Shown in pieces: positions 23,224 to 34,210 of a DNA stretch of 64,000 bases; the first letter of the stretch is position 1; the number at the start of each line of letters is the position of its first letter. A program made the translations under genes and the position numbers. Below the pieces are notes generated by a model. The model saw only the letters and a program-made list of their open reading frames with translations. It was not told the DNA's origin and ran no database searches. Source of the DNA: Batillaria attramentaria (taxonomy: Eukaryota > Mollusca > Gastropoda > Batillariidae); the NCBI GenBank assembly GCA_018292915.2, contig JACVVK020000205.1:620001-684000 (forward strand), read 5' to 3'.

Positions 23224-23552
23224 CAGGGGAGTCGGTGGCTCAACGGTTTGAGCGTTGGACTCGAGATCGAAAGGTCCCGGGTTCGAATCCCGACAGGGCC
23301 AAAATTTGTACAGGCCTTTTTCACGTCGCCCCGCTTCCACTGACTGTGATCTGTTTGTGTAACCTGTTCATTACAGTCAAGGATACATAAAATGTGGCCG
23401 ACCTGGCAGTCTGACTGGATTGAATAAGTGTTCAGCTGGAGTGTACAGTTAGGGTAGCTATCCCCATCCCCCATAACCTGCCTCCTAGGGCCGTCTGCAA
23501 TCACCTCGTTGTGGCGTGTACGATAAACCCCAGCTAATCAACCAACCCTGCT
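23224..23552 (+). mobile_element. SINE-D (tRNA-headed)
   Basis: Head GGAGTCGGTGGCTCAACGG (A box) and GGGTTCGAATCCCGACAG (B box), then a body of about 250 bases including GTCAAGGATACATAAAATG and CTAGGGCCGTCTGCAATC, ending near (AATC)n-like sequence. A reverse-strand relative lies at about 32660-32826. Confidence 0.75.
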
Positions 23553-23723
23553 ACTGACCAAGGTTGAATCCCGGTCCAGGGCCAGCTCGCATTTCAGATC
23601 TAAAAATTAATATGCAGCTTGCGTCATGATAATAATGATGCTTTCGTCAAGGCATGATTGCCGGCATGACGTAATAAGTTTTCCCACGTCATTGTCAGGG
23701 ACAGACTTGCAGAGAATGTAGTG

Positions 23724-23782
23724 TAAACGCTACTGACCCGAGTCCAACAGTGTAAACGCTACTGACCCGAGTCCAACCCGAG
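23724..23782. repeat. Tandem duplication of a 29-base unit
   Basis: AGTGTAAACGCTACTGACCC followed by GAGTCCAAC occurs twice in immediate succession. It is embedded in a region (23700-24120) with repeated CCCGGGTT and TCGAG motifs in both orientations. Confidence 0.9.
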
Positions 23783-23799
23783 TCGATGTAAACTCGAGC

Positions 23800-24820
23800 T
23801 GAACCCGGGGCCCTTATGGCGTATGTAATAGTCGAGGTTAGGGCTTTTAGCCCCGGGTTAGAGTCTAACCTCGAACTAAACTAGCTCTAGGGTTAAGTTT
23901 TTGTTGTTCTTTGTTTTAAATCAGGAAGCGGATCCATTCCAGGAAGGTGCCTGAGCCGTTATACAAAGATTTTTTTCCTTCCTTTCTTCGCTTCCTTTTT
24001 TTTAAATTTAATTTTGCTTTGGGGTTTCTTTTGTCATAGTCTGGGTTAGGCCCGTAGCCGTGGGTTAAATTAACCTCGAGTTTTACATACGGGCCCGGGT
24101 TGTAGTGTAAACAGCCTCTATGATTAACCTTGCGCCAAGCAAAAGCAGAGTGATCTGGTCTTGAGACAAAGGCGTCTCCGAGACCACCGCGACCGTTCAT
24201 CACATACGTGTTTACTCTCTCTCTGCTTTACAAGTCAATGTCTGGGTTTTGCCAGAAAGTTACGAAACAGGCTTGAGAATACATGGTAAGAGGCGCAGCT
24301 GCCCCCTCCCCTGGCTGCATAATTATTCAGTGGTTACGAAATAGAGCCAAATTCGATCTGCTGAAAGTTGTCACACCCATTTCCTTGTTATTGACCATCC
24401 GGATAGTTGTTTTTTTTAAATGTTTTTTTGGTGTTTTTTTTATTCCTTTTTTTGACTCATAATACATAAATGGTTGACAATAACACACGCACAACACAAA
24501 CACAGTATACAGTACAAACAGCATGCGCACAAGCAGGCGAGTGTATCAATTTTTGTTGCGCTGCTGTTCAGTTTTCATATGATTTGAAAATCGTAAGGAT
24601 ATAGAAAAGAGAAAGATATAATTATATATATTTTTTAGGTCTTTTTTTATTAATTTTTTTTAGGTCTGTGGTTTTCATACATCCCACGTTCAGACAGTGC
24701 TCGTTGCTGTCGTTGGCGACATTATTCTTCTTAATCTGTTTATCAACTTCTGACCTTGAGCAGTTGAATCGGATTTGATGCTACTGAAGACATTTTTTTT
24801 TAGAAGTCTGGGTTTTTGTG
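23800..24820. other. No gene recognised
   Basis: Ordinary AT-rich sequence. Related short motifs (CTCGAGGTTAA and its inverse, CCCGGG) near 23810-23890 and 24050-24120 suggest an old inverted repeat, but I could not define its ends. Confidence 0.35.
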
Positions 24821-25190
24821 AGGCTTTGTTGTTGGGTGTTGGGCTTGCTTGGTCGCTTGCTTGCTTGGTCGGTTGGTGTTTCTGTTGTTGTTGGGGTTTT
24901 GTTTGTTTGTTTGTTTTGTTTAGTTTCGATTTTTGTTGTTGTTATTGATGTTTTTTGGTTGTTTTTGTTTTGTTTTGTTTTTGTTTGGTTGTTTTTGTTG
25001 GGTTTTGTTTTTGTTTGGTTTGTTTTTGTTTGTTGCTGTTGTGTTTTTGTTGTTGTTTTGTTGTTGTTTTTGGTGGTTTTAGTGTTTTGTTTTCTTTTTT
25101 TTTTCTTTTTTTTTGGCTGGTGTAGTGTTTGTTTGTTGTTTCGTTCGTTTCATTTCGTTCTTTCGTTTCGTTCGTTTCGTTTGACGAACT
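24820..25190. repeat. GTT/TTTG-rich low-complexity tract
   Basis: A strongly G/T-biased strand with drifting GTTTT and TTCG units. The 165-residue open frame over it is a Val/Phe/Leu-rich product of composition, not a membrane protein. Confidence 0.85.
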
Positions 25191-25534
25191 TATCAGTGAG
25201 ACCCAACCACTTCCAGCAATATTTTTCTATATTTGTCCGACATGACAGATCCGCAATTCATTACCCGTTATCGGGAGTGCGGTGGGAGCAACTGACACTC
25301 CCTTTGCTTGTATAACTTCCACAAACTTAATTGCCGGAGAATAAAAAGGGCGGGATTTACAGAATCAATACGTCTGCTGGCGGGGTTGCGTCTCTCGTGG
25401 GCAGCATTAAGCTATGACAACCAGACAAGTAATGCGATTCTCTTCAGCCGCGGTTTTCCCGAAATATGCACACAGGCAGATACGGTGAACTATGTCCTCT
25501 CCTCTTGGAGGCATATATAATATTATAAAAACTA

Positions 25535-25763
25535 GTGTCCAAAAGAAACGATACCAAACTGTTGTCAGAATGTTTTTGTGCAAAGTGATCCCCGAGGCCT
25601 AAAAACATAGGTTTACGTATCCCACGTCCCAAATACAGCGTCTGCGCTCGGGAATACCGGAAACATTTGCTAATGAAATATACCACTCTGAAATTTCTGT
25701 ATTGTTCTGCTTTTATTGTATGTCCTTGCCAACCCTTGGTATCGTTTTTTTTGGACACCAGTT
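25535..25763. mobile_element. Short TIR element (MITE-like)
   Basis: Left end GTGTCCAAAAGAAACGATAC and right end GTATCGTTTTTTTTGGACAC form a terminal inverted repeat of about 23 bases around roughly 180 bases without coding capacity. Outer bases ACTA/CAGT may extend it. The target duplication is not resolved. It abuts the large palindrome. Confidence 0.75.
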
Positions 25764-25765
25764 TA

Positions 25766-28000
25766 TATATATATATATTTATACCACTCTACCACTATTA
25801 CAAGTCATGGTATAAAATCCATAATTCACCACATGTGGTATAAACATTGTACCCATGACAACCACGCGTGAATTTTATGGCTGTACCTAAAGGCCATGTC
25901 ACACGAGAGGGCAAAAACACTTGAAAACATTGTTTTCAGATGTTTCGCTGCGAAACAGTGTGTTTTGTCGTGTGACATACTTGACAACAATGTTTTCAAA
26001 ACACTGTTTCGATCGTGTTTTCAGTTTTAGAGCCTGCCCTAAAATCCGAAAACATGTTTTGTGTTTCAACCAATGAAAGCCGCCGTGCGGAGTGTCAAGT
26101 GACACCTTCCCGTATCCGCTCAGTCAACATGTATGTTTAAGGAAAAGAGACATCGACTTTACCCAGAAATCCCATCCAGAGGTATTTCATACGCATTGAA
26201 GTTCTACATACAAGAAAAGGGTGTCTAGTAAGGTAGGAATGTCTTGACCGTAGCAGGGAAACTTGTTTTCAGTGTGACATCGCCTTAAAGAGTGAACAGG
26301 TATTACCCCTAGCAGTGTTCCAGCAGTGTGTTCTGGTGAAAGGATTTGCGTCACAATATGACGCGAAAAGGGACTAAAGAATAATTTACGTCACGACATG
26401 ACGTAGTTCGACTTCGTACGGAAATGGGGACGAAGGAGCTTTGCCAGTCGCTTGACGTGGAATTGTTGATCTTTTGCTGCGTTTTATCAACAAGCGGTCG
26501 TGTTTGTGACAAGCGTAAGCCTAGTTCCAGTTCTCTACTAAGACGGAGGCTTCGAAACGGACCAGCTGACTTCTCATAGCCTATGGACAAAGCGAGGTAA
26601 AGCACCTCAGTCAGTGATGTCGCGTGAAGCATTTGGATTGCCGATGTCAGCTTTCAAGTCAAAGAAATGCAGGTATGGACGTGGTATAAATAATTTTCCC
26701 AATTCGGTGCCCCCGATTATGTAAAATACACCACACTCGTTTGTTGATTTCGACCGTAAAACTGCTCGTTAAAACTCGCAGTTTTACGGTCGAAATCAAC
26801 AAACTCGTGTGGTGTATTTTCCGTAATCGGGGGCACCTCATTGTGAAAACTCTATTTATATATATATATATATAGGGGAAGTAAGTACTTTAGTAACGCC
26901 TTTGTTCCTATTCTATAGAGTTTTCACAATGAGGTGCCCCCGATTACGGAAAATACACCACACGAGTTTGTTTATTTCGACCGTAAAACTACGAGTTTTA
27001 ACGAGCAGTTTTACGGTCGAAATCAACAAACGAGTGTGGTGTATTTTACGTAATCGTGGGCACCGAATTGGGAAAATTATTTATACCACGTCCCTACCTG
27101 CATTTCAAGTCTTTGATTTGAAAGCTGACATCGGCAATCCAAATGCTTCACGCGACATCACTGACTGAGGTGCTTTGTCCATAGGCTTTGAGAAGTCAGC
27201 TTTTCCGTTTGGAAGCCTCCGTCTTCGTAGAGGACTGGAACTAGGCTTACGCTTGTCACAAACACGATCGCTTGTTGATAACACGCAGCAAAAGATCAAC
27301 AATTCCACGTCAAGCGACTGGCAAAGCTCCTTCGTCCCCATTTCCGTACGAAGTCGAACTACGTCATGTCGTGACGTAAATTATTCTTTAGTCCCTTTTC
27401 GCGTCATATTGTGACGCAAATCCTTTCACCAGAACACACTGCTGGAACACTGCTAGGGGTAATACCTGTTCACTCTTTAAGGCGATGTCACACTGAAAAC
27501 AAGTTTCCCTGCTACGGTCAAGACATTCCTACCTTACTAGACACCCTTTTCTTGTATGTAGAACTTCAATGCGTATGAAATACCTCTGGATGGGGTTTCT
27601 GGGTAAAGTCGATGTCTCTTTTCCTTAAAAATACATGTTGACTGAGCGGATACGGGAAGGTGTCACTTGACACTCCGCACGGCGGCTTTCATTGGTTGAA
27701 ACACAAAACATGTTTTCGTATTTTAGGGCAGGCTCTAAAACTGAAAACACGATCGAAACAGTGTTTTGAAAACATTGTTGTGAAGTATGTCACACGACAA
27801 AACACACTGTTTCGCAGCGAAACATCTGAAAACAATGTTTTCAAGTGTTTTTGCCCTCTCGTGTGACATGGCCTTTAGGTACAGCCATAAAATTCACGCG
27901 TGGTTGTCATGGGTACAGTGTTTATACCACATGTGGTGAATTATGGATTTTATACCATGACTTGTAATAGTGGTAGAGTGGTATAAATATATATATATAT
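25766..28000. repeat. Large palindrome, two arms of about 1.09 kb
   Basis: The left arm (about 25766-26855) and right arm (about 26914-28000) are inverse copies with only scattered mismatches, separated by about 58 bases. Each arm contains two smaller inverted-repeat elements. One (25889-26288, mirrored at about 27474-27876) is bounded by AAGGCCATGTCACAC and GTGTGACATCGCCTT. The other (about 26690-26855, mirrored 26914-27080) is itself nearly palindromic around AAACTGCTCGTTAAAACTCG. Open frames repeated in both arms (68, 93/79 and 60/88 residues) are the same sequence read twice. Confidence 0.92.
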
Positions 28001-28069
28001 TGGAAAACGCAGGAAGTCGTTCTGGTACCGCACACCCACATAAAAGTTTATAAAATGGAGAAATCCGCA

Positions 28070-28472
28070 CAGAAGGATAACAAATAAACAAATAAACTCC
28101 TGTAAACCAGTGAATCAACTTATTATTCGTGAACAAACTACACAATGGACGCAACCCAAATTTTCGGGCCCTCAGCGGGCCCTTCATCAGGGGAGGGTGG
28201 GTGGGTGTTTGGGAGTTTGACGTCCTTTTCCACCACATACGGGTGATATCAAAGACGGGGCAACGAGAAAAAAGGCCAACACAAATATCTGGCCCCAGCC
28301 GGCGGGATTCGAACACACACCCCGAGCATTGTGAGTCCAACGCTCTAAAATTCGGCCACCCCGGCTCCCCCTTCATCAGGGGAGAAAATTTGAGTTGCCT
28401 CCTTTGTGTAGTGTGTTCACGAAGAATAAGTTGATTCACTGGTTCACAGGAGTTTATTTGTTATTTTTTTAT
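28070..28472. mobile_element. Hairpin element interrupted by a SINE-A
   Basis: AAATAAACTCCTGTAAACCA and GTGAATCAACTTATTATTCG on the left are mirrored by CGAAGAATAAGTTGATTCAC and TGGTTCACAGGAGTTTATTT on the right, with arms of about 85 bases. The apex holds GGGCCCTCAGCGGGCCC. The SINE sits just inside the apex. Confidence 0.85.
28196..28369 (-). mobile_element. SINE-A with 15-base target duplication
   Basis: CCTTCATCAGGGGAG flanks the element at 28181-28195 and 28370-28384, so the insertion point and the empty site are exactly known. Head, body and tail are complete. Confidence 0.95.
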
Positions 28473-28622
28473 GCAGAGAGAGAGAGAGAGAGAGAGTAGG
28501 AACAAAGGCGTCACTAAAGCCGAAAACATGCGCTCGATCAGGTCAATTTGAAAGTAGGGGAAGTAAGTAAAGCTGAGAGAGCTTCCTAGATCTAGGAGAT
28601 GTGTGCTTTGTATGCCACTGGA

Positions 28623-28625
<3 letters not shown>

Positions 28626-28694
<69 letters not shown>

Positions 28695-28702
28695 CGCGCC
28701 CG
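28626..28702. repeat. (TG)n/(CG)n microsatellite
   Basis: About 30 TG units followed by a short GCGCGC run. Confidence 0.95.
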
Positions 28703-29164
28703 CGCTAATTCTATCTTTGCTAACGCAGCTTATGTTTTGGAACAATTTCGCTCGTGAGTGCGCCTGTACGCTCGAAATACTCTATCTTTATGATTAGTTA
28801 CCCAATTCCTTGAACTGCAAACTGAACCCAACACGCCAACAGAAAGTTTGACACAGCTACCCTCAGTCCGAATTTTTTTTTTTTTTTAGTATACAGGACT
28901 GAAAACCTTCCACCTGTTGGCGGACTTCCATCTTTGAAAAAAAAAAAAAAATCTTCTCTCCCCCCCCCCCCCCCCCGCTCCTCTCCAAGAAGTGTCTTTC
29001 CTCCTCTGAAGCACTTGAAAATCATGCCAAAACATACCACCTTGCACAGATTTTCGTCTAATTTTAAACGTTTTCTTACGCCATAATAAGTGTTTCGTCC
29101 TTTGAAGGACTTAAAAATCAATGCTGAAATGCACCAAACTGCGCAGATTTTAGTCTAATTTTTC

Positions 29165-29465
29165 ACAAATGATAATAATCGCATTAATATAGGCGCTTTA
29201 TCCCAAATAATTATTTGGCTCAAAGCGCCGCGAGCTGAACCGAACACGCACGCTCGCGCGAATCACACGCATTCTCTCACACACTGGACATGAACACATT
29301 ACAGTCACGTGGTGCGAAGGGACAGCTCAGCAATTTAAGTTTCGGAATTTCAGAATTGCATTTATTTTTTTGTTTGTTTGTTGAAAATTTCCAAAGCAGA
29401 GGGGGAGGAGGCCGGAGTACCCAGAGAGAACCCCCGACGGTCGGCCCGAATGAACGGTGCCACAC
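29165..29465 (-). mobile_element. SINE-C, 5' truncated
   Basis: The + strand starts AATAATCGCATTAATATAGG, the inverse of the SINE-C tail, and continues to the GGTGCCACAC body region. The tRNA head is missing and the element joins directly to a SINE-A fragment. Confidence 0.85.
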
Positions 29466-29467
29466 GA

Positions 29468-29602
29468 AGGGGTGATATTAAAAACGGGGCAACGAGAAAA
29501 AGGCCAGCACAAATATTGGTCCCAGCGGGGCCGGGATTTGAAATCACAACCCGAGCACTGAGAGTCCAGCGCTCTACCATTCGGTAATCCCAGCTCCCCC
29601 CA
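29468..29602 (-). mobile_element. SINE-A, 3' truncated
   Basis: Starts in the body (GGGGTGATATTAAAAACGGG) and runs to the complete head ending GCTCCCCCC. A (GACA)n run follows at 29608-29650. Confidence 0.85.
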
Positions 29603-29897
29603 TTGATGCAGACAGACAGAAAGAGACAGACAGACAGACAGACAGACAGTGACAAAGACAGGGAGAGCTGGCCCAAGACAAACAAAAAAGAATGGAAAGA
29701 AACACAGTAGGAATATGTTTGTTCTCCGGTTTCAGACCTTTTTGTGAGTCCCCCGTTTGTCTGAGACATTTTATGATGCGAACGCGACTTCGCAGAGACG
29801 TAAAGCTCAACAATGCAAACCCCAGTAACCCGCGTTTCATTATTTTCCCCAGACACTGTGTCTCTTTCTTTGCCCATACACAACACACACGACACAA

Positions 29898-30412
29898 CAA
29901 CCCTGTTCCGGGTCCGTCGATAACTCTATGCCCCTGCGACGACGGCCAGGTAGGGCTAACCGAGACCGAACCGAGCTCAGTGATACCTAAGAAGGAACAA
30001 ACAAAAATACTCGGTGACAAGGAAAGTGGTCAGTTGCGAAGAACTTTGTGTTATTTCCCCGTGTTATTTCACAGTGTGCACAGAAGCGGTGAAAACTGTC
30101 GCGTTCACCAGCACAGTACAGATTCTCAGCCTGTTTCGAGATTATTGCCTGCATGAGTTGTCCCCCATGCATACACAGACCCGCAGCATGCATGCATTTT
30201 TCGTGGCAGCTTTGTGCTCTGCCACAAAAAATGCGTGCTTGTTGCGGCAAGGGAGACAACTTTGGTTTTTTTCCTTCTTAGGTATCACTCACCTCGGATC
30301 CGTCTCGGTTAGGCCTCGGATCGGTCTCGGTTAGGCCTCGGATCGGTCTCGGTTAGGCCTTGGCCGTCGTCGGAGGGGCCTGGAGTTATCGACGGATCCG
30401 GAACAGGGTTGC
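29898..30412. mobile_element. Inverted-repeat element with internal 22-bp repeats and hairpin
   Basis: The left end CAACCCTGTTCCGGGTCCGT is the inverse of the right end, which closes with CGGATCCGGAACAGGGTTG. The match continues inward for about 105 bases to CAGTGATACCTAAGAAGGAA on the left, mirrored by TTCCTTCTTAGGTATCACT on the right. The right arm carries three tandem 22-base units (CTCGGATCGGTCTCGGTTAG-type) where the left has one. The middle holds a stem-loop near 30188-30236. There is no coding capacity of its own. Confidence 0.85.
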
Positions 30413-30522
30413 GCATCACCGAGTTAAAAAGCCGGTTAGCTACTCGGGGGCTAATCAAGACTGCGGCATATTTTTCTGCTGCTACTCCGATTCAAACGTT
30501 TTGACGGCGAGTCTTCTCGTCA

Positions 30523-31030
30523 GGTAAGACCATTAATATGGCTGAAAAATGAGCAAGCAGGCGTAAGGACACAAATTGACCGTGCGGTCATGTTTGGTGT
30601 TTATTTGGGGAACCCTGTTCGGCGAGTGTTAAGCCTGCTCTTAACTGGGCACAGCGCGCGAAACACACATGTGCACATCACAGTCGTTGCGCTCGGTGTG
30701 ACTACTAACTACAAAACTGAACACAGCTGTGCCATGTTTGCGCACCGAGTGACGTAGCACAGCCAATCAGAATATGTTGTGGAAACCACAGTCACAGTTG
30801 TGGCTCTTTGAAATCCAGGTTGCTGTGATGACGCCACAGCGGCGGAAACCCCCCAAAATCACAACGGTGTCACAACTGTGGACAGCACTGTGGCGCTCCG
30901 CAGTGCCCAGTTAAGAGCCGGCTTAAGACCATAATTATGTCTGAAATATGAGCAAGCAGGCGTAAGGACACAAATTGACCGTGGGGTCATGTTTGGTGTT
31001 TATTTGAGGAAGCCTGTTCAGCGAGTGTGC
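30523..31030 (+). repeat. Direct repeat of about 105 bp with MITE-A at the junction
   Basis: The block with GAGCAAGCAGGCGTAAGGAC and GGTCATGTTTGGTGTTTATT occurs at about 30524-30628 and again at about 30924-31029. MITE-A sits exactly between the two units. Confidence 0.9.
30632..30923 (+). mobile_element. MITE-A
   Basis: Both ends match the family. The flanks are TTA (30629-30631) and TAA (30924-30926), which do not match as a direct duplication, as expected if the flanking tandem repeat recombined after insertion. A block of the interior near GCTGTGC is deleted. Confidence 0.88.
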
Positions 31031-31384
31031 TAGTTTGTAATGATTTTTGTTGTCAAGAAAACCCGTGATTTTCGTGAATTTTGTATTTTTGTAGGCCGAG
31101 GTGCATGCCAGGGGGCCGCCAGTGAAGCTGGGACATTTTGCGCTGGAGGGCGGCAAAAGCGACGCGAGCAGGTTTGGATGAAGCGGCTGTCTGGCCCAAA
31201 CAGAAAGCAGACTAGCATTACTCCAGCGAGGCCTCAGCGGAAAGGAGACATTCAATTTTTTTTTTAAACTCCTGTCAGGTGCGTGCCCTTGAATGAGCTG
31301 TGCATGGTAATTTTTGTCTCTAGATTGAAGCATTTTTAGGGGTGACTATGGGAATATATAGGCATGTTGAGACCTCGCGCATTT

Positions 31385-31855
31385 GTATTGTGTGGCCTAC
31401 ATGGATCCAGAGAGACCCAGGTTCGAGTCCTAGCCAAGGCAAGCGGGATGTTTCCTAGCTAGGTCAGCTCCTACCCAGAGCGGGTGTACTATGGGCCCAT
31501 TGGGAAGGCTTGTTGCCACACAGCCGAGACTCACCCACCTAACAGGTGCGATTTTGGGGGTACTTCCCTTGGTATAACACATCTTATGATGTGGATGATT
31601 ACACGGCAGGCACCGCAGGTGCCATAGTTACCGGGCCTGGGTAACGCCGGGATATTTCTGACAGGGAAGCGTGGAATGCAGCGCTGTCCAGCAGTCCAAA
31701 ACCACACGGACCTCCATAGCATCATACCATCATCCTCATCTCCATCACCATGCATAATAAATAAAAATTGCCCCAGCTTCCGAGCCCTCCGCGGATTCAG
31801 CCTATGACCTAGGAAAACACCACTGGAGCTGGCAAAGAGTTGGGGCAGCAAAAAG

Positions 31856-31880
<25 letters not shown>
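31385..31880 (+). mobile_element. SINE-B, full length but diverged
   Basis: The body matches the other SINE-B copies in order (CCACACGGACCTCCATAGCA, TGCATAATAAATAAAAATTG), ending in a long poly(A) and then a poly(G) run. The A-box half of the head is eroded; the B box is GGTTCGAGTCC. Confidence 0.85.
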
Positions 31881-31886
<6 letters not shown>

Positions 31887-31899
31887 GGGGGGGGAGGCA

Positions 31900-32650
31900 T
31901 GCATGCGATATTTTAAAGAGGGTCTTTTTCTGATTGTTAAACGGCCGCTTTCTTTGATAGAGACAAACCAAAACCCAGGAAACAGTGTATGCTGAGATAA
32001 ATGAACATGTATACGCATTCACGTTGTAGTAACGCGTCAGACAAAGCCGTTTCCTGGTTGATAAACGGACTTTTTCTTTTACACCTTCAAATCTAAATCC
32101 AACAAGTTTTTCCCGGTGTTTTTCCTGTTTGAAAATGGAAACACTCGGTGGTACTGGATTTCATTTTCTCCGTGTGAAGAAAAGGGGTAGGGAAAACAAA
32201 TTAAAACGTGACTAAGATTCAGAGGCATATGCTTTCTCGTATGTAATTATACCTGAAAGCAATCGACAAAAATATGAGTCCAAGTAGCACCGGAACAACT
32301 CCCCGCCATACTGAATACCCCCTCTCCCACCCACTCACCTACCCCCTTTACTTCCCGCTCTGTGAGCCAGGGAACCCACTATTCGATTTCTCAAATGCCT
32401 CTCGGGCAGAAATAAATTTTCACGGGACATTAGCGGACGAGGGAAAAAATACAAAAGGCTCTCAAGTTGTTTTGTAACTGCGTTTCAGAACATTTTAGTG
32501 CGTTTCGGGGCAGTCTGGTCGACATAAAGGGGTTTTTGGGTGAAACAACTTAAATTGGCGGAAACAAGGACAGAGAGATGTGGCCTACAAAAGGCAGCGG
32601 ACTCAAGCTTCTCGTGCGCTTAGATTCCCGCTGACTGGTTGGTTGGCTGG
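31900..32650. other. No gene recognised
   Basis: Ordinary sequence with short open frames lacking recognisable domains. Confidence 0.4.
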
Positions 32651-32659
32651 TTGGTTGGT

Positions 32660-32826
32660 AGGTTGGTTAGTTGGTTGGTTGGAGTGAAACGTCCCCTGCC
32701 ACACGCGTGCTTGAAGACGGCCCTAAAGACGCAGGTCATGGAGGAGAAGGGGCAGCTACCCAATTGAACAGTTCACCTGAACACTATTCAGTCCAGAGAG
32801 ACTGACGGTCGGCCACGCTGATTTGG
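32660..32826 (-). mobile_element. SINE-D 3' fragment, diverged
   Basis: Contains GACGGCCCTAAAGACGCAGG, GGCAGCTACCCAATTG, TATTCAGTCCAGAGAGACTG and GGTCGGCCAC. These follow the reverse complement of the SINE-D body at 23380-23550 in order. A GGTTGGTT-rich stretch precedes it. Confidence 0.6.
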
Positions 32827-33439
32827 TTTAAACATTTTATTCATGGATCACCGTCAAGCAGCAAACAGTAATACACTGAAAGAGAGCACAACAAGGAAAA
32901 CTTATATACGTGCTCATCTGAACCAGTTTACAAAGAGCATGGCGGAGAGATTGACGTGGAAAAAAAAACTGAACTGAAGTGTAAAGAAGTGGGAAAGAAA
33001 AACAAATAAATAAATTGAATACACTGATTTGGGGCTAATCCTTGGCTGTGGTGAACAAGGTAGACAAATACACCAAATTCTTTTTTTTTAATTGTCTTTT
33101 TGGGTTTTGGGTTTTTTTGACAGATCGACACAGCAAACATTACATCCATGTTCAAAGACAAAAGTACAATTACAAAAGTACATCACAATATATACTCCCC
33201 CACCCCCTCCCCCCCATACAAACACAGTCACATAAATCCAAGAACACGCATACACACACACACAAAAAGAATAAACAAACAAAGAAACCCACACACGTAA
33301 ACTAGACTAAATGAGTAGATAAACTTATAAGTGAATACACCAAATTCACACTGCCAAAGGAAGCTTTTTAATTGTGTATGATTTTGTTGTTGTTGCTGCT
33401 GCTGTAACTCTAAGTTATTGTTTTCGTTTGTTTGTTTGT

Positions 33440-33453
33440 TGTTTTGGATTTTC

Positions 33454-33526
<73 letters not shown>

Positions 33527-33703
33527 ATTGTGTTCATGTTTGTTTGTTTTTCTTTGCTTGTTGTTGGGTTTTCTGGTTGATGTTGGTTTTTTATGTTTGT
33601 TTGTTTGTTTGTTTGTTTGTTTGTTTGTTTGTTTGTTTTTGTTTTGGGTTTTTTTTTTGTTTCATTGTTTGTTGTTGTTGGTGGTGGTGGTGGTGGTGGT
33701 GGT

Positions 33704-33776
<73 letters not shown>

Positions 33777-34018
33777 GTGTGTGTGTGTTTTGGGGGGGGG
33801 GATGTTTGGTTGTTTTTTTTTTTTTTTTTTTTGGTTTGTTGGCCTTTTATTTGGGAGGGTGGTGGTGGTGGTGGTGTTGTTGTTTGTTTGTGTTGGTTTG
33901 ATTTTGTTTTTTGTTGATAGGGTATTTTGTTGTTGACGATGGTGTTTTTGTTGTTGTTGTTTCTTTTGGAGGGATGGCGAGTGGGGGGGGGGGGGAGTTG
34001 CTCCCCCCCCCCCTTCAC
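33440..34018. repeat. TG, TTTG, GGT and G-run low-complexity tract
   Basis: (TG)n at 33456-33524, (TTTG)n at 33593-33640, (GGT)n then (TG)n at about 33678-33788, and G and T runs to 34018. Both strands give long false open frames. Confidence 0.93.
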
Positions 34019-34210
34019 AGTCTCGATGTGTGCGTTGTTCGTACAACACCAACACCATGCGTGTTCATTAAGAAAAGAGCGTTGTTTCAAGTGGTCTTCA
34101 TTATGATATAATTACACACACCGAACCCTAACGATGTACGGGACTGACCGCCTGCTGCAGCTTCCAAAAAACTTGACCGACATGCAGTTGTCGGCGCGGC
34201 AGCTGATACA

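Noticed and set aside
24818..25315. 165-residue hydrophobic frame suggestive of a multi-pass membrane protein
   Set aside because: The strand is almost only G and T, so Val, Phe, Leu, Cys and Trp codons dominate. No start context, splice pattern or homologue is seen.
30188..30236. Confident microRNA gene call
   Set aside because: The stem is good, but it is the centre of a transposon-like inverted repeat and there is no expression or conservation evidence here.
29362..30334. Frames of 106-177 residues on both strands
   Set aside because: They run across SINE-C, SINE-A, a (GACA)n repeat and the inverted-repeat element; no domain is present.
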